Source of the DNA: Symsagittifera roscoffensis | Taxonomy: Eukaryota; Xenacoelomorpha; Acoela; Convolutidae | Assembly (NCBI RefSeq): GCF_963678635.1 | Contig: NC_087065.1 | Coordinates: 66,681,374-66,745,373, forward strand | Direction of reading: 5' to 3' | DNA length: 64,000 bases | Shown: positions 1-11,040 of the stretch, piece after piece | How positions within the stretch are numbered: the first letter of the stretch is position 1 | Layout: the number at the start of each line of letters is the position of its first letter | Program-made: the position numbers and the translations under genes | Notes under the pieces: model-generated | Database searches by the model: none | What the model saw: only the letters and a program-made list of their open reading frames with translations | Told to the model about the DNA's origin: nothing

Positions 1-840
1 AAACATGAAAGCAGCCCCAGATAAGTCACATCTTTTCTTAACCCGCGTACAATTTCTTGGACACATTACAGAGAAAAACACTATAACCCCATTGAAATCA
101 CGCATAGATGCAATCCAAAAACTCCAACTACCTTCAAACGAAAAGAACATCCAAGAAATTCTCGGAATGTTAAACTTCTTAAGTAAATATGTATATAAAC
201 TGCAATTATACTTAAGACCATTCTAAAACATTCTCAGACAACAGAAACGTTTTGAATGGACAACAGTACACCAAACACTATTTGAAGAAATCAAAAAAAA
301 TTGTCACAGAACAAATCTCAAACACAATTCCAGACCCCAACCAACCGTTTTATGCAATGTGCGATGCTTCAAATTTTGGCATCGGTGCAGCATTACTATA
401 ATCTCACAATGGAACAAATAAAATGAATCTCATATCAGCAAGTTCTCGCCTATTTGCACAAGCTGAATTAAGACTCTCTACTCTTATGACAGAATGCACA
501 GCTATAATATATACTCTTACAGAATACAAATTTTTGATACTTGCATCAAAACATCCAACACTTGTATTTAAGGATCATAAACCTATCATATTTCTTCTTA
601 CACAAAAATCAAATCCAAACCATAGAGTTTACAGATTTCAATTAATTTTAATGAAATTTCCAAACTCACACAAAGTATGGACAGCAGGAAAAAAACTTGC
701 ACTACCTGATACTCTTAGTAGGAATACACCACCTGAACTACTGACAAGAAAAACAACAGTTAAAATACCACAAAATTTAAAATTCTATCTTGCAAAAGAT
801 GAAACTTCACCACGATTGAAATATAAATATGCAGTGAAAA
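1..840 (+). pseudogene. RT C-terminus and RNase H of E1 copy A
   Basis: Bases 5-226 encode the part after the RT catalytic motif, recognisable by FLTRVQFLGHI and by IDAIQKLQLP followed by an LGMLNFLSKY-like segment, the usual gypsy connection to RNase H. A stop (position 224) and a frameshift follow. RNase H continues over about 230-840: CDASNFGIGAALL (with a stop inside) holds the first catalytic Asp, TECTAIIYTL the Glu and KDHKPI the next Asp. Copy B reads TDHKPI here, so Thr to Lys is a change of copies A and C. LPDTLSRN marks the normal end of a gypsy RNase H. It would degrade the RNA strand during reverse transcription, but it is dead here. Confidence 0.88.
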
Positions 841-2620
841 CTGACATAGATCAATCACAAATAAACAATCTACAACACGTTCCACTTGTTTGTCAAAACA
901 ACCACTATGAAGTTGATTTACTAAGTACATCTACATTTAAGCCGATTGCATATTCACATTGGATCGAAAATAATTCTCAACAAAAACGAATTAAACAACA
1001 ACCACAACCCACATAAAACGGACCCATTTCTTCTAGTAGAAAAAGAAAAACTAACTGATACAATAAATTTATCAGGACCTTTACCAAATAATTCGAAATA
1101 CACAAAAATTCAAGTTTTTAATCTTCATTACCTACTTGACACAGTACCCCTATCAAAAATAAAAGAAGAAATTAATTTTCTACCAACAACAGTAAAAACT
1201 ACACTAGAATTATTACAAAAATATTAAAACCTTGACCCAGTCATCAGACAACTAAAATTATGGCAAAAATATAAAACTAAACCAACCAAAGCTGCCACCA
1301 CAATCTTAGGAAACAAAAAATACTTAGATAATTCAGAAAATCAATAATATCCTTGTAAATGAAAACACAGACATTTTAGAATATCAAACACCTGATTTGA
1401 AAGTACCTTGTCTACCTTTGAGTATGATGTTAATGGCCTTCAATACTTCACATACCTTACATACTAAGGGCCGTTCAGGATCAGAAAAAAAAACATACTC
1501 TAATTTTATTCAAAATTTTTCTTTCCCAAATGAACCAATTTGGATTAAAGTATTATGCAATGATTGTATAATATGTCAATTAAAAAAACCCTACCCAAAT
1601 CAAAAACAAATTGCAGAAAAACAAGATTTTAAAGGGAAAAGTTTATATTTCAATCATAGAATCTGATTTGACACAAAAAGACCAATTTCACCTTCCTCAG
1701 AAGGAAACTCATATGTAATGGTAATTGTTGATGCATTTACGCACTACGTAGCACTCAACCAAGTACCCCATTGTAATGCTTATTATGCATATACAACACT
1801 CTACGAACATTGGATAGCTAAATTCGGATTACCCGAATTACTACTCACAGACCATGGCACTGAGTTCATTAATAACGAAATTATCACACAATGCCACTTA
1901 TATAAAGTTGAACATAAACCACGTACATCTCATACACCTTGGACACATGGATTAGTCGAAGGTATGAACCGTTCATTAAAAGAAGATCTCAGGTGAATCA
2001 TTAATGGAAATGATACACGATACACCGTGTGGTCAATAGATGTAAAATTATTCCCCTTATCCTATAATTCACAAATAACAACAACACTAGGAATGTCACC
2101 ATTTGAAATGATTTTTAACCAAAAACCTCTAAAACCAATAATGTTCACAGCAAATGCCCGCAAAAATACACAAGGTTATCGTCAACCAAACAAAGATTCA
2201 ATATGTTACAACTTACCACTACATATCCCTGATAAAGACCACTTTCATCATCCAAAAATTTTAAAATTAACTTCCGGTACACACACCGAATGGATTTTAA
2301 AAAGAGATAAAAACACAATGAAAATTTTCAAAAAATAACAAAAAAACTGTTACAAAGGCAAAACATAAATAACTAAATCAATTCACGCTTCACACCAGCA
2401 ACAGATTTAAAAATCGGAACATATGTTTTAATTCCAAACTTCACATCACAAAAAGGAATTTCCAAAAAATTACAACCACTCCGAAAAAGACCATATCAAA
2501 TAATTGATAAACCCACTGATGCAACATACAAACTTACAGACTCAAGTAGAAAAGAAATTGTTCAGCATCGAAATACTCTATTACCCTATTACCCAAAACA
2601 ATACGCACTTCGTGAATTAC
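841..2620 (+). pseudogene. Integrase of E1 copy A with N-terminal linker
   Basis: About 841-1390 is the linker between RNase H and integrase, split into three frames. The zinc-binding region is near 1440-1600: two His in HTLHTKGRSG and two Cys in CNDCIICQL. The catalytic core follows: Asp near 1670 (stop just before FDTKRPIS), Asp in LLTDHGTEF near 1850 (family form TDNG) and Glu in LVEGMNRS near 1958. The C-terminal GPY/F-type module is at about 2400-2600, where the usual RKGPYQII has changed to RKRPYQII. Stops at 1664 and 1994 and several indels kill it. Integrase inserts the element cDNA into host DNA. Confidence 0.88.
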
Positions 2621-3124
2621 CTCAATTATACTCCTTCAAAGGTTTGAAAATTGTTCAAAACAATTCAGATAATGAGCAAACTCAAAACACTGACAAATAT
2701 AAAAATCCAAAACCAACCCAACGAAAAGAATAAGTTCACTAAACATCTCCCAAACCAGAGACAAAAACATCTCAAAAAGAATGAAAAAATAAGAAAATGG
2801 CAGAAAAAATTCTACCACAAGATCAAAAAGAGGAATCTGAACACAGATATTTATCACGACTTAGAAGTCAGCCACAAAAAAAAACTATAAAACAATTTTC
2901 CACGATCTAAAATATTGAAGAAAGTTGAATTTCAAAAACAACTTTAAATTTGATAAAGGTATTCACCTCCTTCTTAATCATTTTGAACATACACACTTTC
3001 ACAATAGCATGCTGAAAAACACTTGAACAATTCTAGTTCAAAATCTTAGAAATGTTTGGGAATCAGTACAAAACATTCCGAATCATATTCAAAACAACAC
3101 GACTTTATTAGCCGACAAATATTA
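2621..3124 (+). pseudogene. Pol C-terminal tail of E1 copy A and conserved small frame
   Basis: Downstream of the integrase module is a Lys/Gln/Asn-rich, very charged tail, readable at 2651-2890 in one frame. It is followed by a short segment that ends LLADKY before a stop at 3122. The same ending occurs at 10846-11040 and before 20340, so this short frame is conserved across copies. No domain is recognised. It may be the natural end of pol or a small separate protein. Copy D has lost the small frame in a 764-bp deletion. Confidence 0.5.
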
Positions 3125-3211
3125 ACCTCCGAGCAATAAAATAACCCCTCAACCCCTCCTATAAAATGTTCTACCTTTCCAAAATTTTTCATAATAATTT
3201 GAGCCGATACC
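3125..3211 (+). promoter_or_regulatory. TATA-containing stretch between pol and ORFx, copy A
   Basis: A pyrimidine-rich run leads into CCTCCTATAAAATG (TATAAAA at 3160-3166), then into the start of the AT-rich leader before ORFx, cut by the gap. The same stretch with the same TATA occurs at 20370 (copy C) and in diverged form at 11516 (copy B). A promoter for the ORFx-env half is an inference. A remnant LTR is an alternative. Confidence 0.35.
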
Positions 3212-3411
3212 NNNNNNNNNNNNNNNNNNNNNNNNNNNNNNNNNNNNNNNNNNNNNNNNNNNNNNNNNNNNNNNNNNNNNNNNNNNNNNNNNNNNNNNNN
3301 NNNNNNNNNNNNNNNNNNNNNNNNNNNNNNNNNNNNNNNNNNNNNNNNNNNNNNNNNNNNNNNNNNNNNNNNNNNNNNNNNNNNNNNNNNNNNNNNNNNN
3401 NNNNNNNNNNN
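3212..3411. other. Assembly gap, 200 N
   Basis: Exactly 200 ambiguous bases. The left flank ends in sequence equal to 20411-20421 and the right flank starts with sequence equal to 21517 onward in copy C. About 1.1 kb (20422-21516: the ORFx leader, ORFx and env signal region) is therefore expected here, and the length of 200 looks like a placeholder. Confidence 0.97.
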
Positions 3412-3980
3412 CCTTCTTTTTCTTATTTTTTCCGAACCAAATCAAAATCCTTCTCCTCGCACAGGGCCTCAAGATTTACTAGTAACACACTACGGTTGTG
3501 AAGAAAACGAACAAAAAACACTAGATAAATATGCTATAAATCAAGTAAGACAATGTTAATCCGAACCACAACCTACAGAAACCACAAATATAAAAGCTAC
3601 GTTATACTCAAAAGCCCGAGCGACAACACTAACAGGATACAAATTCACGGCAACATTTTCCGAAAAGAAATTACATTGTTCACAAGTCTCAAATAGTAAA
3701 AAAAAAACAGATTAGACCACGAATCTTTCTATCAGAGTAACATCGCAAAATTATTACACCTCAGCCCTAAAGATTGCAAAAACGAACTTACAAGACTAAA
3801 ATTAACACCAAAAAAAGGCACAAACAGAAAACTTGTAAGTTTCAAGTTTTTCCAGACTCAGCACAACAAGCCGAACTCGAAAACCACCGATGTCATATAC
3901 AAAAAGATACCAAATTTCCTTTTCATGGAGCACATGGAAGAATAACATATGATCTCAATGATAAAAAACGGATACCACAC
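3412..3980 (+). pseudogene. Env N-terminal part, E1 copy A
   Basis: This is the right side of the gap. It holds the start of the env ectodomain, seen by comparison with 12590-13130 and 21530-22080: a Pro-rich stretch after the signal segment, a Cys-bearing CGEE/CDCEE-like spot (here CGCE-like, after VTHY), and the conserved stretches TTLTGYK and HGAHGR. It has frameshifts and a stop at 3557. It stops being env-like near 3980, where a 28-bp sequence repeated twice starts the gag fragment of copy B. Confidence 0.75.
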
Positions 3981-4046
3981 AATTCGAGAACCAGATTTAG
4001 ATTTTAGAAGACTGGTTCAATTCGAGAACCAGATTTAGATTTTAGA
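3981..4046 (+). repeat. 28-bp direct duplication at the env/gag junction
   Basis: The sequence starting AATTCGAGAACCAGATTTAG occurs at 3981-4008 and again at 4019-4046, 38 bases later. It belongs to gag, and the first copy abuts env sequence. The arrangement looks like a short templated duplication made when the two E1 fragments were joined. Confidence 0.85.
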
Positions 4047-4680
4047 AAAACTAGTTGATAATTTAGAACAAGCAGAAATTACTAAGAAAATAGAAGAAAC
4101 AGGAAATCTCAAACTACAATACGTTATTAATATCCAAACCACCACTATATCCAATATTATACACGATTCAGATATAAATTTATCCGAAAAAATCACTGAA
4201 CTTTTAAATATATACAAGAAAAACCCAAATTTTAAAGAAAACCCATCTTTCAAAAAAAGATATAACTATTATCTAAGATACGGAGGTAGCATTGCTGAAT
4301 GCCGACAAAAACAACAAGACCACCAGAAAAAACCACAAAAGTTCAAGGATCGAAACAAATCATTTTATCAGTACATGAAAAAAGATCAAAATTTACCAAA
4401 TAAGAACATTCACAGTAATAATAGTTTTGGAAAACCACTTCCAAACAGATCAAATTATTCAAGACACTAATCGCATTAAAACTCTAGCTACAGAGAAAGA
4501 TCACCAGACCAAAGAAATTCACGTAATTTCTCACAAAACAGATATTGTCGATCAAATAGTCGAAGTAATCAGTGTCGAAATAACTATTCGCGATCAAACT
4601 CAAACAGAACAGAATATTCTTTTGATACCAGTTTTTTTTCACACTCTAGGAAAATACACTATTCCAATGATAGATCAATA
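3981..4680 (+). pseudogene. Gag capsid C-terminus and basic tail, E1 copy B (5' part)
   Basis: The first ~115 codons (about 4020-4370) read through as an acidic and helical stretch with LRYGGSIAECRQKQQD near 4280, the expected position of the end of a gypsy capsid. The frame then turns into a nucleocapsid-like tail rich in Ser, Arg and Asn, with scattered NRS, SRSNS and CRN motifs. No CCHC knuckle is visible, so RNA binding would rest on the basic tail. It is cut near 4680 by foreign sequence and resumes near 5576. The matching N-terminal half of gag is seen in copy F at the other end of the window. Confidence 0.65.
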
Positions 4681-5575
4681 AATTTGTGCCATTCTGCCAG
4701 ATTGCACAGCGCAACCTTCCGACGAAACACGAATCAGAGAGAAAAGGCCTTAACAGCAAAAAAGTGCTTGAAAGGAGGGTCGAAGTATTCTGAAATTTTC
4801 TATTTTTAAAATTTCGATTTTCAAGTTGATATTTCTCAGAAATACGAAAAACGGCCATTTTGACCAGAAGAACTAGGAAAATCAGAACAACGCCAAATAG
4901 TGTGAAAAACGGTCACACAAGAGACGAAAAACACGAAGCCTCTTATCGTGGCAGCAACGCACGATAAGACCCTTATCAGCAGATATTAGTGGAGAAGGAA
5001 GCTTCGGTGGGGAAGGAATATTCCACGGAACCCTCCCGGGACACAAATTAGAAGAGATAAGAGCGTTATCGCAGGGATATTACGGGAGCGGAGGCTTGGT
5101 CCCCCAGAGACTGTTTTATGTGAAGGGACTGTATAAAACTGACTGTATAGTTACTTGGATGTCGTGAAACTTTAAATTAACACCGGTGTAACTTGATATT
5201 TTAGAATATGAGTAGCTAGAAAGAGGAAAGGGTCAATCCATCTCCAATGGATTTAATATAGAACTGTCACACAAAAACATATTAAAATAGGTTGTTCGAG
5301 CCGTGTTTTTAATGACAATCACGTAGTCTGAATATCCGAGACTCAGCTATGTGGTTGTGTTCGCATGTAAACGAAAGCTGATCAAAAGTCGTTTGACTGA
5401 TGGCCTAAAAATGGTAACTTTTTACTTTGCCCTAAACAGACCAGAAAATCAACTGGCAAGGTCGAGACGGTGAAAAACGAGTAGGATTAAGGTATCTGAC
5501 GCCTGCCAGTTGTTAATAGGTACTTTTTCTACGCTCCGTCGCTGTGTAGTATTTGGGCGAATGTTACAATTCATC
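4681..5575. other. Unclassified ~0.9 kb insertion in the E1 gag tail
   Basis: On both sides the Arg/Ser/Asn-rich gag tail is readable; between them it is not. The inserted sequence is richer in G+C, has no reading frame of note and is found nowhere else in the window. Inside it, TGTGAAAAACGGTCACAC (near 4899) could be an LTR-type start, and the segment near 5575 could be the other end, so a solo LTR is possible. I could not find a convincing target duplication, and the boundaries are approximate. Confidence 0.45.
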
Positions 5576-6260
5576 GTACAATAGATATAGAAATTATTCG
5601 AACAATAGGAATAGAAGCTACTGAAATAATCGAAATCATTGATATCAAAACATTTGATCGCGAGATTATTCAAACAACAGATCAAATCATCAAAGATCTA
5701 ACTACAACAATTATCAAAACAGATAACGAGATAACTCACAATATAAGAAACTCAAACTATAACAGTAGACAAAGAAACTACTCTCAATCACATCATAGGA
5801 ATAATACACGTTGTCCCGATTCTCAAAACAAATATAGAAGCAATACACCGAAACATCAAAGACAAATAAAACAAGTACAAACAACTGAAGAAACCAATTC
5901 AAACCCCTTTGGTATTGATAATACAGAAAGTACTGAATTGCATTTAAATCACATCAATTGCGAATCTACAGACAGTGAAAGCGATACAGAAAATAAAATT
6001 TCAGTCAACATGATAAAAATTGAAAATGACTATGAAACTGTTACGTACGAACAACCATTTCATTCACTTGCCTATCAAAATCAATTGGAACTTCTTTTAG
6101 GTTATTATACCAGACCTAGAAATAATAACATACCAACAGAGCTAGAAGTAAACGAAGCAACGACATTGAAAGAACCTGAAAAAGAACAAGTACCACCTTC
6201 TAGTACGAATTACATTTACCAAAACGTACCAAAAGAACCACCAAGAGAAAAATTTTGCAC
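5576..6260 (+). pseudogene. Gag basic tail and gag-protease linker, E1 copy B
   Basis: Near 5580-5720 the Asn/Arg/Ser-rich tail resumes in a shifted frame. From about 5740 an open stretch runs to 6260, with NYNSRQRNYSQSHHRN-like residues (basic), then an acidic Ser/Asp/Glu segment and a Pro/Glu-rich linker leading straight into protease. Cleavage sites cannot be placed. No zinc knuckle is seen. It is the junction of the structural protein with the pol enzymes. Confidence 0.6.
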
Positions 6261-6640
6261 AATTCCATTTCTCTTAGAAAGTCCAATATGTAAAGAATTT
6301 CAACCACCAGACCTTGAAATATATTTTTTAATAGACTCTGGAGCAGAATCAAATACTTTTTACATTCCAACCTGGAATTAAATCAAAATTTTGCATCCAA
6401 AACTAATACCTTTGAAGACAGCCAGTAGACTAGCAACAGCACAAGGCTCAACGTTAACAAACTCCGGAAAAATCCAATTTTTACTTGGTCCCACTAAAAC
6501 AATGGAACAAAACAAACTTTTAAATAAACCATTTAAACAAACCTTCCATATCACAGATATAAACGCAATATCATTGGAATTCCATTCATCACTTAAAATA
6601 TACCAACTATAAATAGATTAGACAGCAAAATTAATTTAAA
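6261..6640 (+). pseudogene. Aspartic protease of E1 copy B
   Basis: The active-site motif is LIDSGAESN, with DSGA at 6334-6345, preceded by a hydrophobic strand (IYFL), as in retropepsins. A stop at 6379 and a frame change separate it from the following strand, where TASRLATAQGS and NSGKIQFLL (6418-6482) give the expected second half. A retropepsin of this type cuts the Gag-Pol polyprotein. Only this one copy is present for E1. It is inactive because of the stop. Confidence 0.82.
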
Positions 6641-7038
6641 AGATAAAAATACAATAATGCATAACACCGCTTTAACATTCTTCCAAAGAATAAACAAACA
6701 ACCACCATTTTTCTCAAAATTTTACCCCATTTATAAAAAAGAAAGAAAACATCTTGAACCAGTCTCAGGATACATTTATGAATTCCCGCTAAAAGAATTT
6801 CAATATGACAAAAAGCAAAACAGACAACATCTCTATATGTCTGACCTTGAATTTAGACCAATTCATAAATTTTTTAGAGTACTAATTTCATCCATAAAAT
6901 ACATGAAAACTCAAATTCTGACATTATTTCTCTACATGTACACAATAATTCACCATTTAAATAAATCTACCTCTAGGACTCCTAGCATATTGTGAAACTA
7001 ACGCAACAACTTCTCCTACAAAAGAAGTAGCATATAGA
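6641..7038 (+). pseudogene. Protease-RT linker, E1 copy B
   Basis: The segment is still coding-like. One frame from 6657 reads 112 codons, Phe/Lys/Tyr-rich, before a stop at 6993. It sits where gypsy elements have the spacer between protease and RT. No domain is recognised. Short stops and frame shifts run up to 7038. Confidence 0.45.
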
Positions 7039-8117
7039 GTGAATATTATATTACAGCTATTAGATAAATGTCAATCAACAATTCTTGACGAAGAATTATC
7101 AAAAAAATATATAATAAGCAACGAAAAAAGAAATGCTGACTATTTCACAAGAACACCTTATCTTAAACCAACATTCAAAATATCCCACTATACAGAAAAA
7201 CAACAAAAGTTCTTGACAGTGTTCAATTTTCAACACTCTCAAATGACACAGAATGAATTTGAAAAATTAGCCGATTTAATATTAAGATACCCAACAGTTT
7301 ATGCCACATCTAAATTTGATATTGGAAAAATAAATTCACCACTACATCTACCTTTGAAACCTGACGCATTTTTCAAAAAACAAAGAGCAAATAAAATATC
7401 AATCCACTATAACGACGAAGTTAATAGATTACTTGACATTCTAGAACAATATGAAATCATATCTCCAGTAAATAAAGAAGAACAGCCGAAAAGAAACACT
7501 TTTATCAACCCTGTTATTATTCTAGCCAAAGGAGAATCATTAAAAAAAGTTCTAGACGCTAGATATCTCATTTCACTCATTGATGAATCTAAATGTAATT
7601 GGCCCATAGAACCAAATCAAGTCATTCTAACAAAATAAACTGTAAATACTTCACAACCACGGATATGAATAGTGCATATAATCAAATGCCACTGGATGAA
7701 CAATCACGACGATTAACACAATTTGTTATCGGAAATCAACAAAATGAATTCAATAGATTATTCTATGACATATTCATAGGACCAGCAGCTTTCTCAGCCT
7801 TTATGAGTAAAATTTTTAGACCACCTATACTCAAGAAAAATGCAAGTACATACTTAGATGATGTCTTTATGCAATCACAAACCAAAGATGAAAGGTTCGC
7901 AATTCTACAAAAATATCATCAAATATTACAGAACGAAAACATGAAGCAGCCCCAGATAAATCAAAATTTTTTTTTAACACGCGTACAATTTCTTGGACAC
8001 ATTACAGGGAAAAACACTATAACCCCATTGAAATCACGCATAGATGCAATCCAAAAACTCCAACTACCTTCAAACGAAAAGAACATCCAAGAATTTCTTG
8101 GAATTTTACTTTCTTAA
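7039..8117 (+). pseudogene. Reverse transcriptase of E1 copy B
   Basis: Two overlapping frames make up the RT. The first (7039-7638) holds the N-terminal fingers, with INPVIILAKG and KKVLDARYLI. The second (7599-8117) has the motif A strand TTTDMNSAYNQMPL and the catalytic box YLDDVFMQS at 7851-7877, then FLTRVQFLGHITG. The break is one missing base in the A run near 7632, and copy C has the same break at the same place. This is a Ty3/gypsy-type RT (YLDD, FLGH). It would copy the element RNA into cDNA. Confidence 0.92.
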
Positions 8118-8790
8118 GTAAATATGTATATAAAATGCAATTATATTTAAGACCATTCTATAACATTCTCAGACAACAGAAAAGTTTTGAATGGACAACA
8201 GAACACCAAACACTATTTGGAGAAATCAGAAAAATTTATCACAGAACAAATCTCCAACACAATTTCAGACCCCAACCAACCGTTTTATGCAATGTGCGAT
8301 GCTCCAAATCTTGGCATCGGTGCAGCATTACTACAATCTCACAATGGAACAAATAAAATGAATCTCATATCACCAAGTTCTCGCCTATTTACACAAGCTG
8401 AATTAAGACTCTCTACTCTTATGAGAGAATGCACAGCTATAATATATACTCTTACAGAAAACGAATGTTTGATACTTGGATCAAAACATCCAACAGTTGT
8501 ATTTACGGATCATAAACCTATTATAATTCTTTTTACACAAAAATCAAAACCAAACCATAGAGTTTACAGATTTAAATTAATTTTAATGAACTTTCCAAAA
8601 TTACACAAAGTATGGACAGCAGAAAAAAAATACACTACCTGATACTCATAGTAGAAATACACCACCTGAGCTACTAACAAGAAAAACAACAGTATAAATA
8701 CGACAAAATATTAAATTCTATCTTGCAAACGATGAAACTTCACCACGATTTGAATGTAAATATGCAGCAAAAACTGACATAAATAAATCA
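8118..8790 (+). pseudogene. RNase H of E1 copy B
   Basis: A stop at 8115 and a frameshift follow RT, then RNase H reads from about 8187 to 8640. It has CDAPNLGIGAALLQSHNGTN (first Asp), MRECTAIIYTL (Glu) and FTDHKPI (Asp). The Asp motif is in the standard form here, unlike copies A and C. A one-base change removes the LPDTHSRN-like end. Family consensus places the fourth catalytic Asp in that end. Confidence 0.85.
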
Positions 8791-10480
8791 AAATAAATAA
8801 TCTACAACACTTTCCACTATATTTAGAATGTCAAAACAACCACTGAGATGTTGATTTACTAAGTACATCTACATTTAAGCCTTTCCATATTCACATTGGA
8901 TCAAAAATAATACTTAACAAAAACAAATTAAATAACAACCACATAAAAAGCACCAATTTCTTTTAGTAGAAAAGGGAAATCTAACTGATACAAACAATTT
9001 ATCAGGACCTTACCAAATCATTCAAAATACACGAAAAATCAAGTTTTAAATCTTCATTACCAATTTGACACAGTACCCCTATCAAAGATAGAAGTAGAAA
9101 ACATGTTTCTACCAACAACAGACAAAATTACACTAGAATTTTTACAAACATAACAAAACCTCGACCCAGTCATCAGACAACTAAAATCATGGCATAAATA
9201 TAAAACTAAACCAACCAAAGCTGATACCACAATCTTAGGAAACAAAACACTCCTTAGATAATTCAGAAAACTAAATAATACCACTGTAAATGAAAACAAA
9301 GATGTTTTAGAACATCAAACACTTGATTTTAAAGTACCTTGTCTACCTTTGAGTATGATGTTGATAGCATTCAATACTTCACATACCCTACATACTAAGC
9401 GCCATTCAGGATCAGAAAAGACATTCTCTAACTTTATTCAAATTTTTTATTTCCCAAATGCACCAATTTGGATTATAGTATTATGCAACGATTCTATAAT
9501 ATGCCATTTGAATAAACCCTACCCAAATCAAAAACAAATTGCAGAAAAACAAGATTTTAAAGGACAGAGTCTATATTTCAATCATAGAATCTCATTTGAC
9601 ACAAAAAGACCAATTTCACCATCCTCAGAAGGAAACTCATATATAATGGTCTTTGTTGATGCCTTTACGCACTACGTAGCACTCAACCCAGAACCCCATT
9701 GTAATGCTTATTATGCATATACAACACTCTACGAACATTGGATAGCTAAATTCGGAAACTCGGATTACCTGAAATACTAGTCACAGACAATGGCAATGAG
9801 TTTATTAATAACGAAATTATCACACTATGCCACTTATATAATATTAAACATAAACCACGTACATCTCATGCACCTTGGACAAATGAATTAGTCGAAGGTA
9901 TGAACCGTTCATTACAAGAATATCTCAGATGTATCATTAATGGAAATGATACACGAAACACCGAATAGTCAACAGATGTAAAATTATTCCCCTTATCCTA
10001 TAATTCACAAATTACAACAACACTAGAAATGTCACCATATGAAATGGTATTCAGCCAAAAACCACGAAAACCAATAATGTTCACAGCAAATGCCCATAAA
10101 AATACACAAGGTTATTGTCAACCAAATAAAGATTCAGTATGTTACAACTTACCACTACATACCCATGATAAAGACCACTTTCATCATCCACAATTTTTAA
10201 AATTAGCTTTCGGTACACATACCGAATGGATTTCAAATAGAGATAAAAACACAATGAAATTTATCAAAAAGTAACAACAAAATTGTTACAAAGGCAAAAC
10301 ATAAATAACCAAATCAATTCACGCTTCACACCAGCAACAGATTTAAAAATCGGAATATTTGTTTTAATTCCAAACTTCACAACACAAAAAAGAATTTCCA
10401 AAAAATTGCAACCACTCCGAAAAGGACCATATCAAATAATTGATAAACCCACTGATGTAACATACAAACTTACTGACTGA
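8791..10480 (+). pseudogene. Integrase of E1 copy B
   Basis: The linker (8791-9300) is broken. The zinc-binding part at 9360-9510 reads HTLHTKRHSG and CNDSIICHL, so one of the two zinc-binding Cys (CNDC in A) is now Ser. The core has FDTKRPIS (Asp), TDNGNEF (Asp, in a shifted frame near 9787) and LVEGMNRS (Glu) near 9890. A stop sits near 9966. The C-terminal module at 10283-10480 keeps RKGPYQII, the GPY/F motif of gypsy integrases. It ends in YKLTD and then a stop. Confidence 0.88.
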
Positions 10481-11040
10481 GTAAAAAAGAAATTGTTCAG
10501 CATCGAAACAATCTATCACCCAAAAGAATACGCACTTCGTGAATTAACTCAATTCTACTACTCCACTTAAAAATTGTTCAAAACAATTCAGATATTGAGC
10601 AAACTCAAAACACTGACAAATATAGAAATCGAAAACTAATCCAACAAAAAGAATTAGTTCACCAAATATCTCCTAAACCAGAGACAAAAACATCTCAGAA
10701 AGAAAGAAAAAATAGGACAATGATAGACAAATATCTACCACATGATAAAAATGGAAATCTAAACACAGAGAATCATCACGACTTAGAGGTCAGCCACGAA
10801 AAAATTATAAAACCTTCATTCCACAATCTGATAAATTGAAGAAAGTTGAATTTCAAAAACAACTTTAATTCACATTTTCACATCCTTTTTAATCATTTTG
10901 AACATACACATTTTCACAATAGCATGCTAAAAAACACTCAAACAAATCCAGTTCAAAATCTTAGAAGTCTTTCCGAATCAGCACAAAAAATTCCGAATCA
11001 TATTCAAAACAACACGACTTTATTAGCCGACAAATATTAA
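10481..11040 (+). pseudogene. Pol tail and conserved small frame, E1 copy B
   Basis: A charged Lys/Gln-rich tail (10481-10820) is in several frames. It is followed by a 64-codon open frame at 10846-11040 that starts MNFKNNFNSHF and ends LLADKY. The same ending is present in copies A and C, so the frame may be real. It has no recognised domain. It could equally be the end of pol read in another phase. Confidence 0.5.

Larger units (their letters stand above)
1..3980 (+). mobile_element. E1 copy A: Ty3/gypsy-like element, RT end to env start
   Basis: This fragment enters from the left edge. It carries, in order, the end of reverse transcriptase, RNase H, integrase, a non-coding TATA stretch, an assembly gap and the first part of env. 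It is colinear with copy C: the sequence at base 11 corresponds to 17239 and that at 3131 to 20341, so the offset drifts only from 17228 to 17210. Stops and frameshifts break every domain. Its right end, near 3980, passes abruptly from env sequence into gag sequence of copy B, so A and B are a rearranged chimera and not one element. No LTR is visible at either end. Confidence 0.85.

Noticed and set aside
4899-5575. Solo LTR starting TGTGAAAAACGG
   Set aside because: No target duplication and no matching end could be confirmed, so it is listed only as an unclassified insertion.
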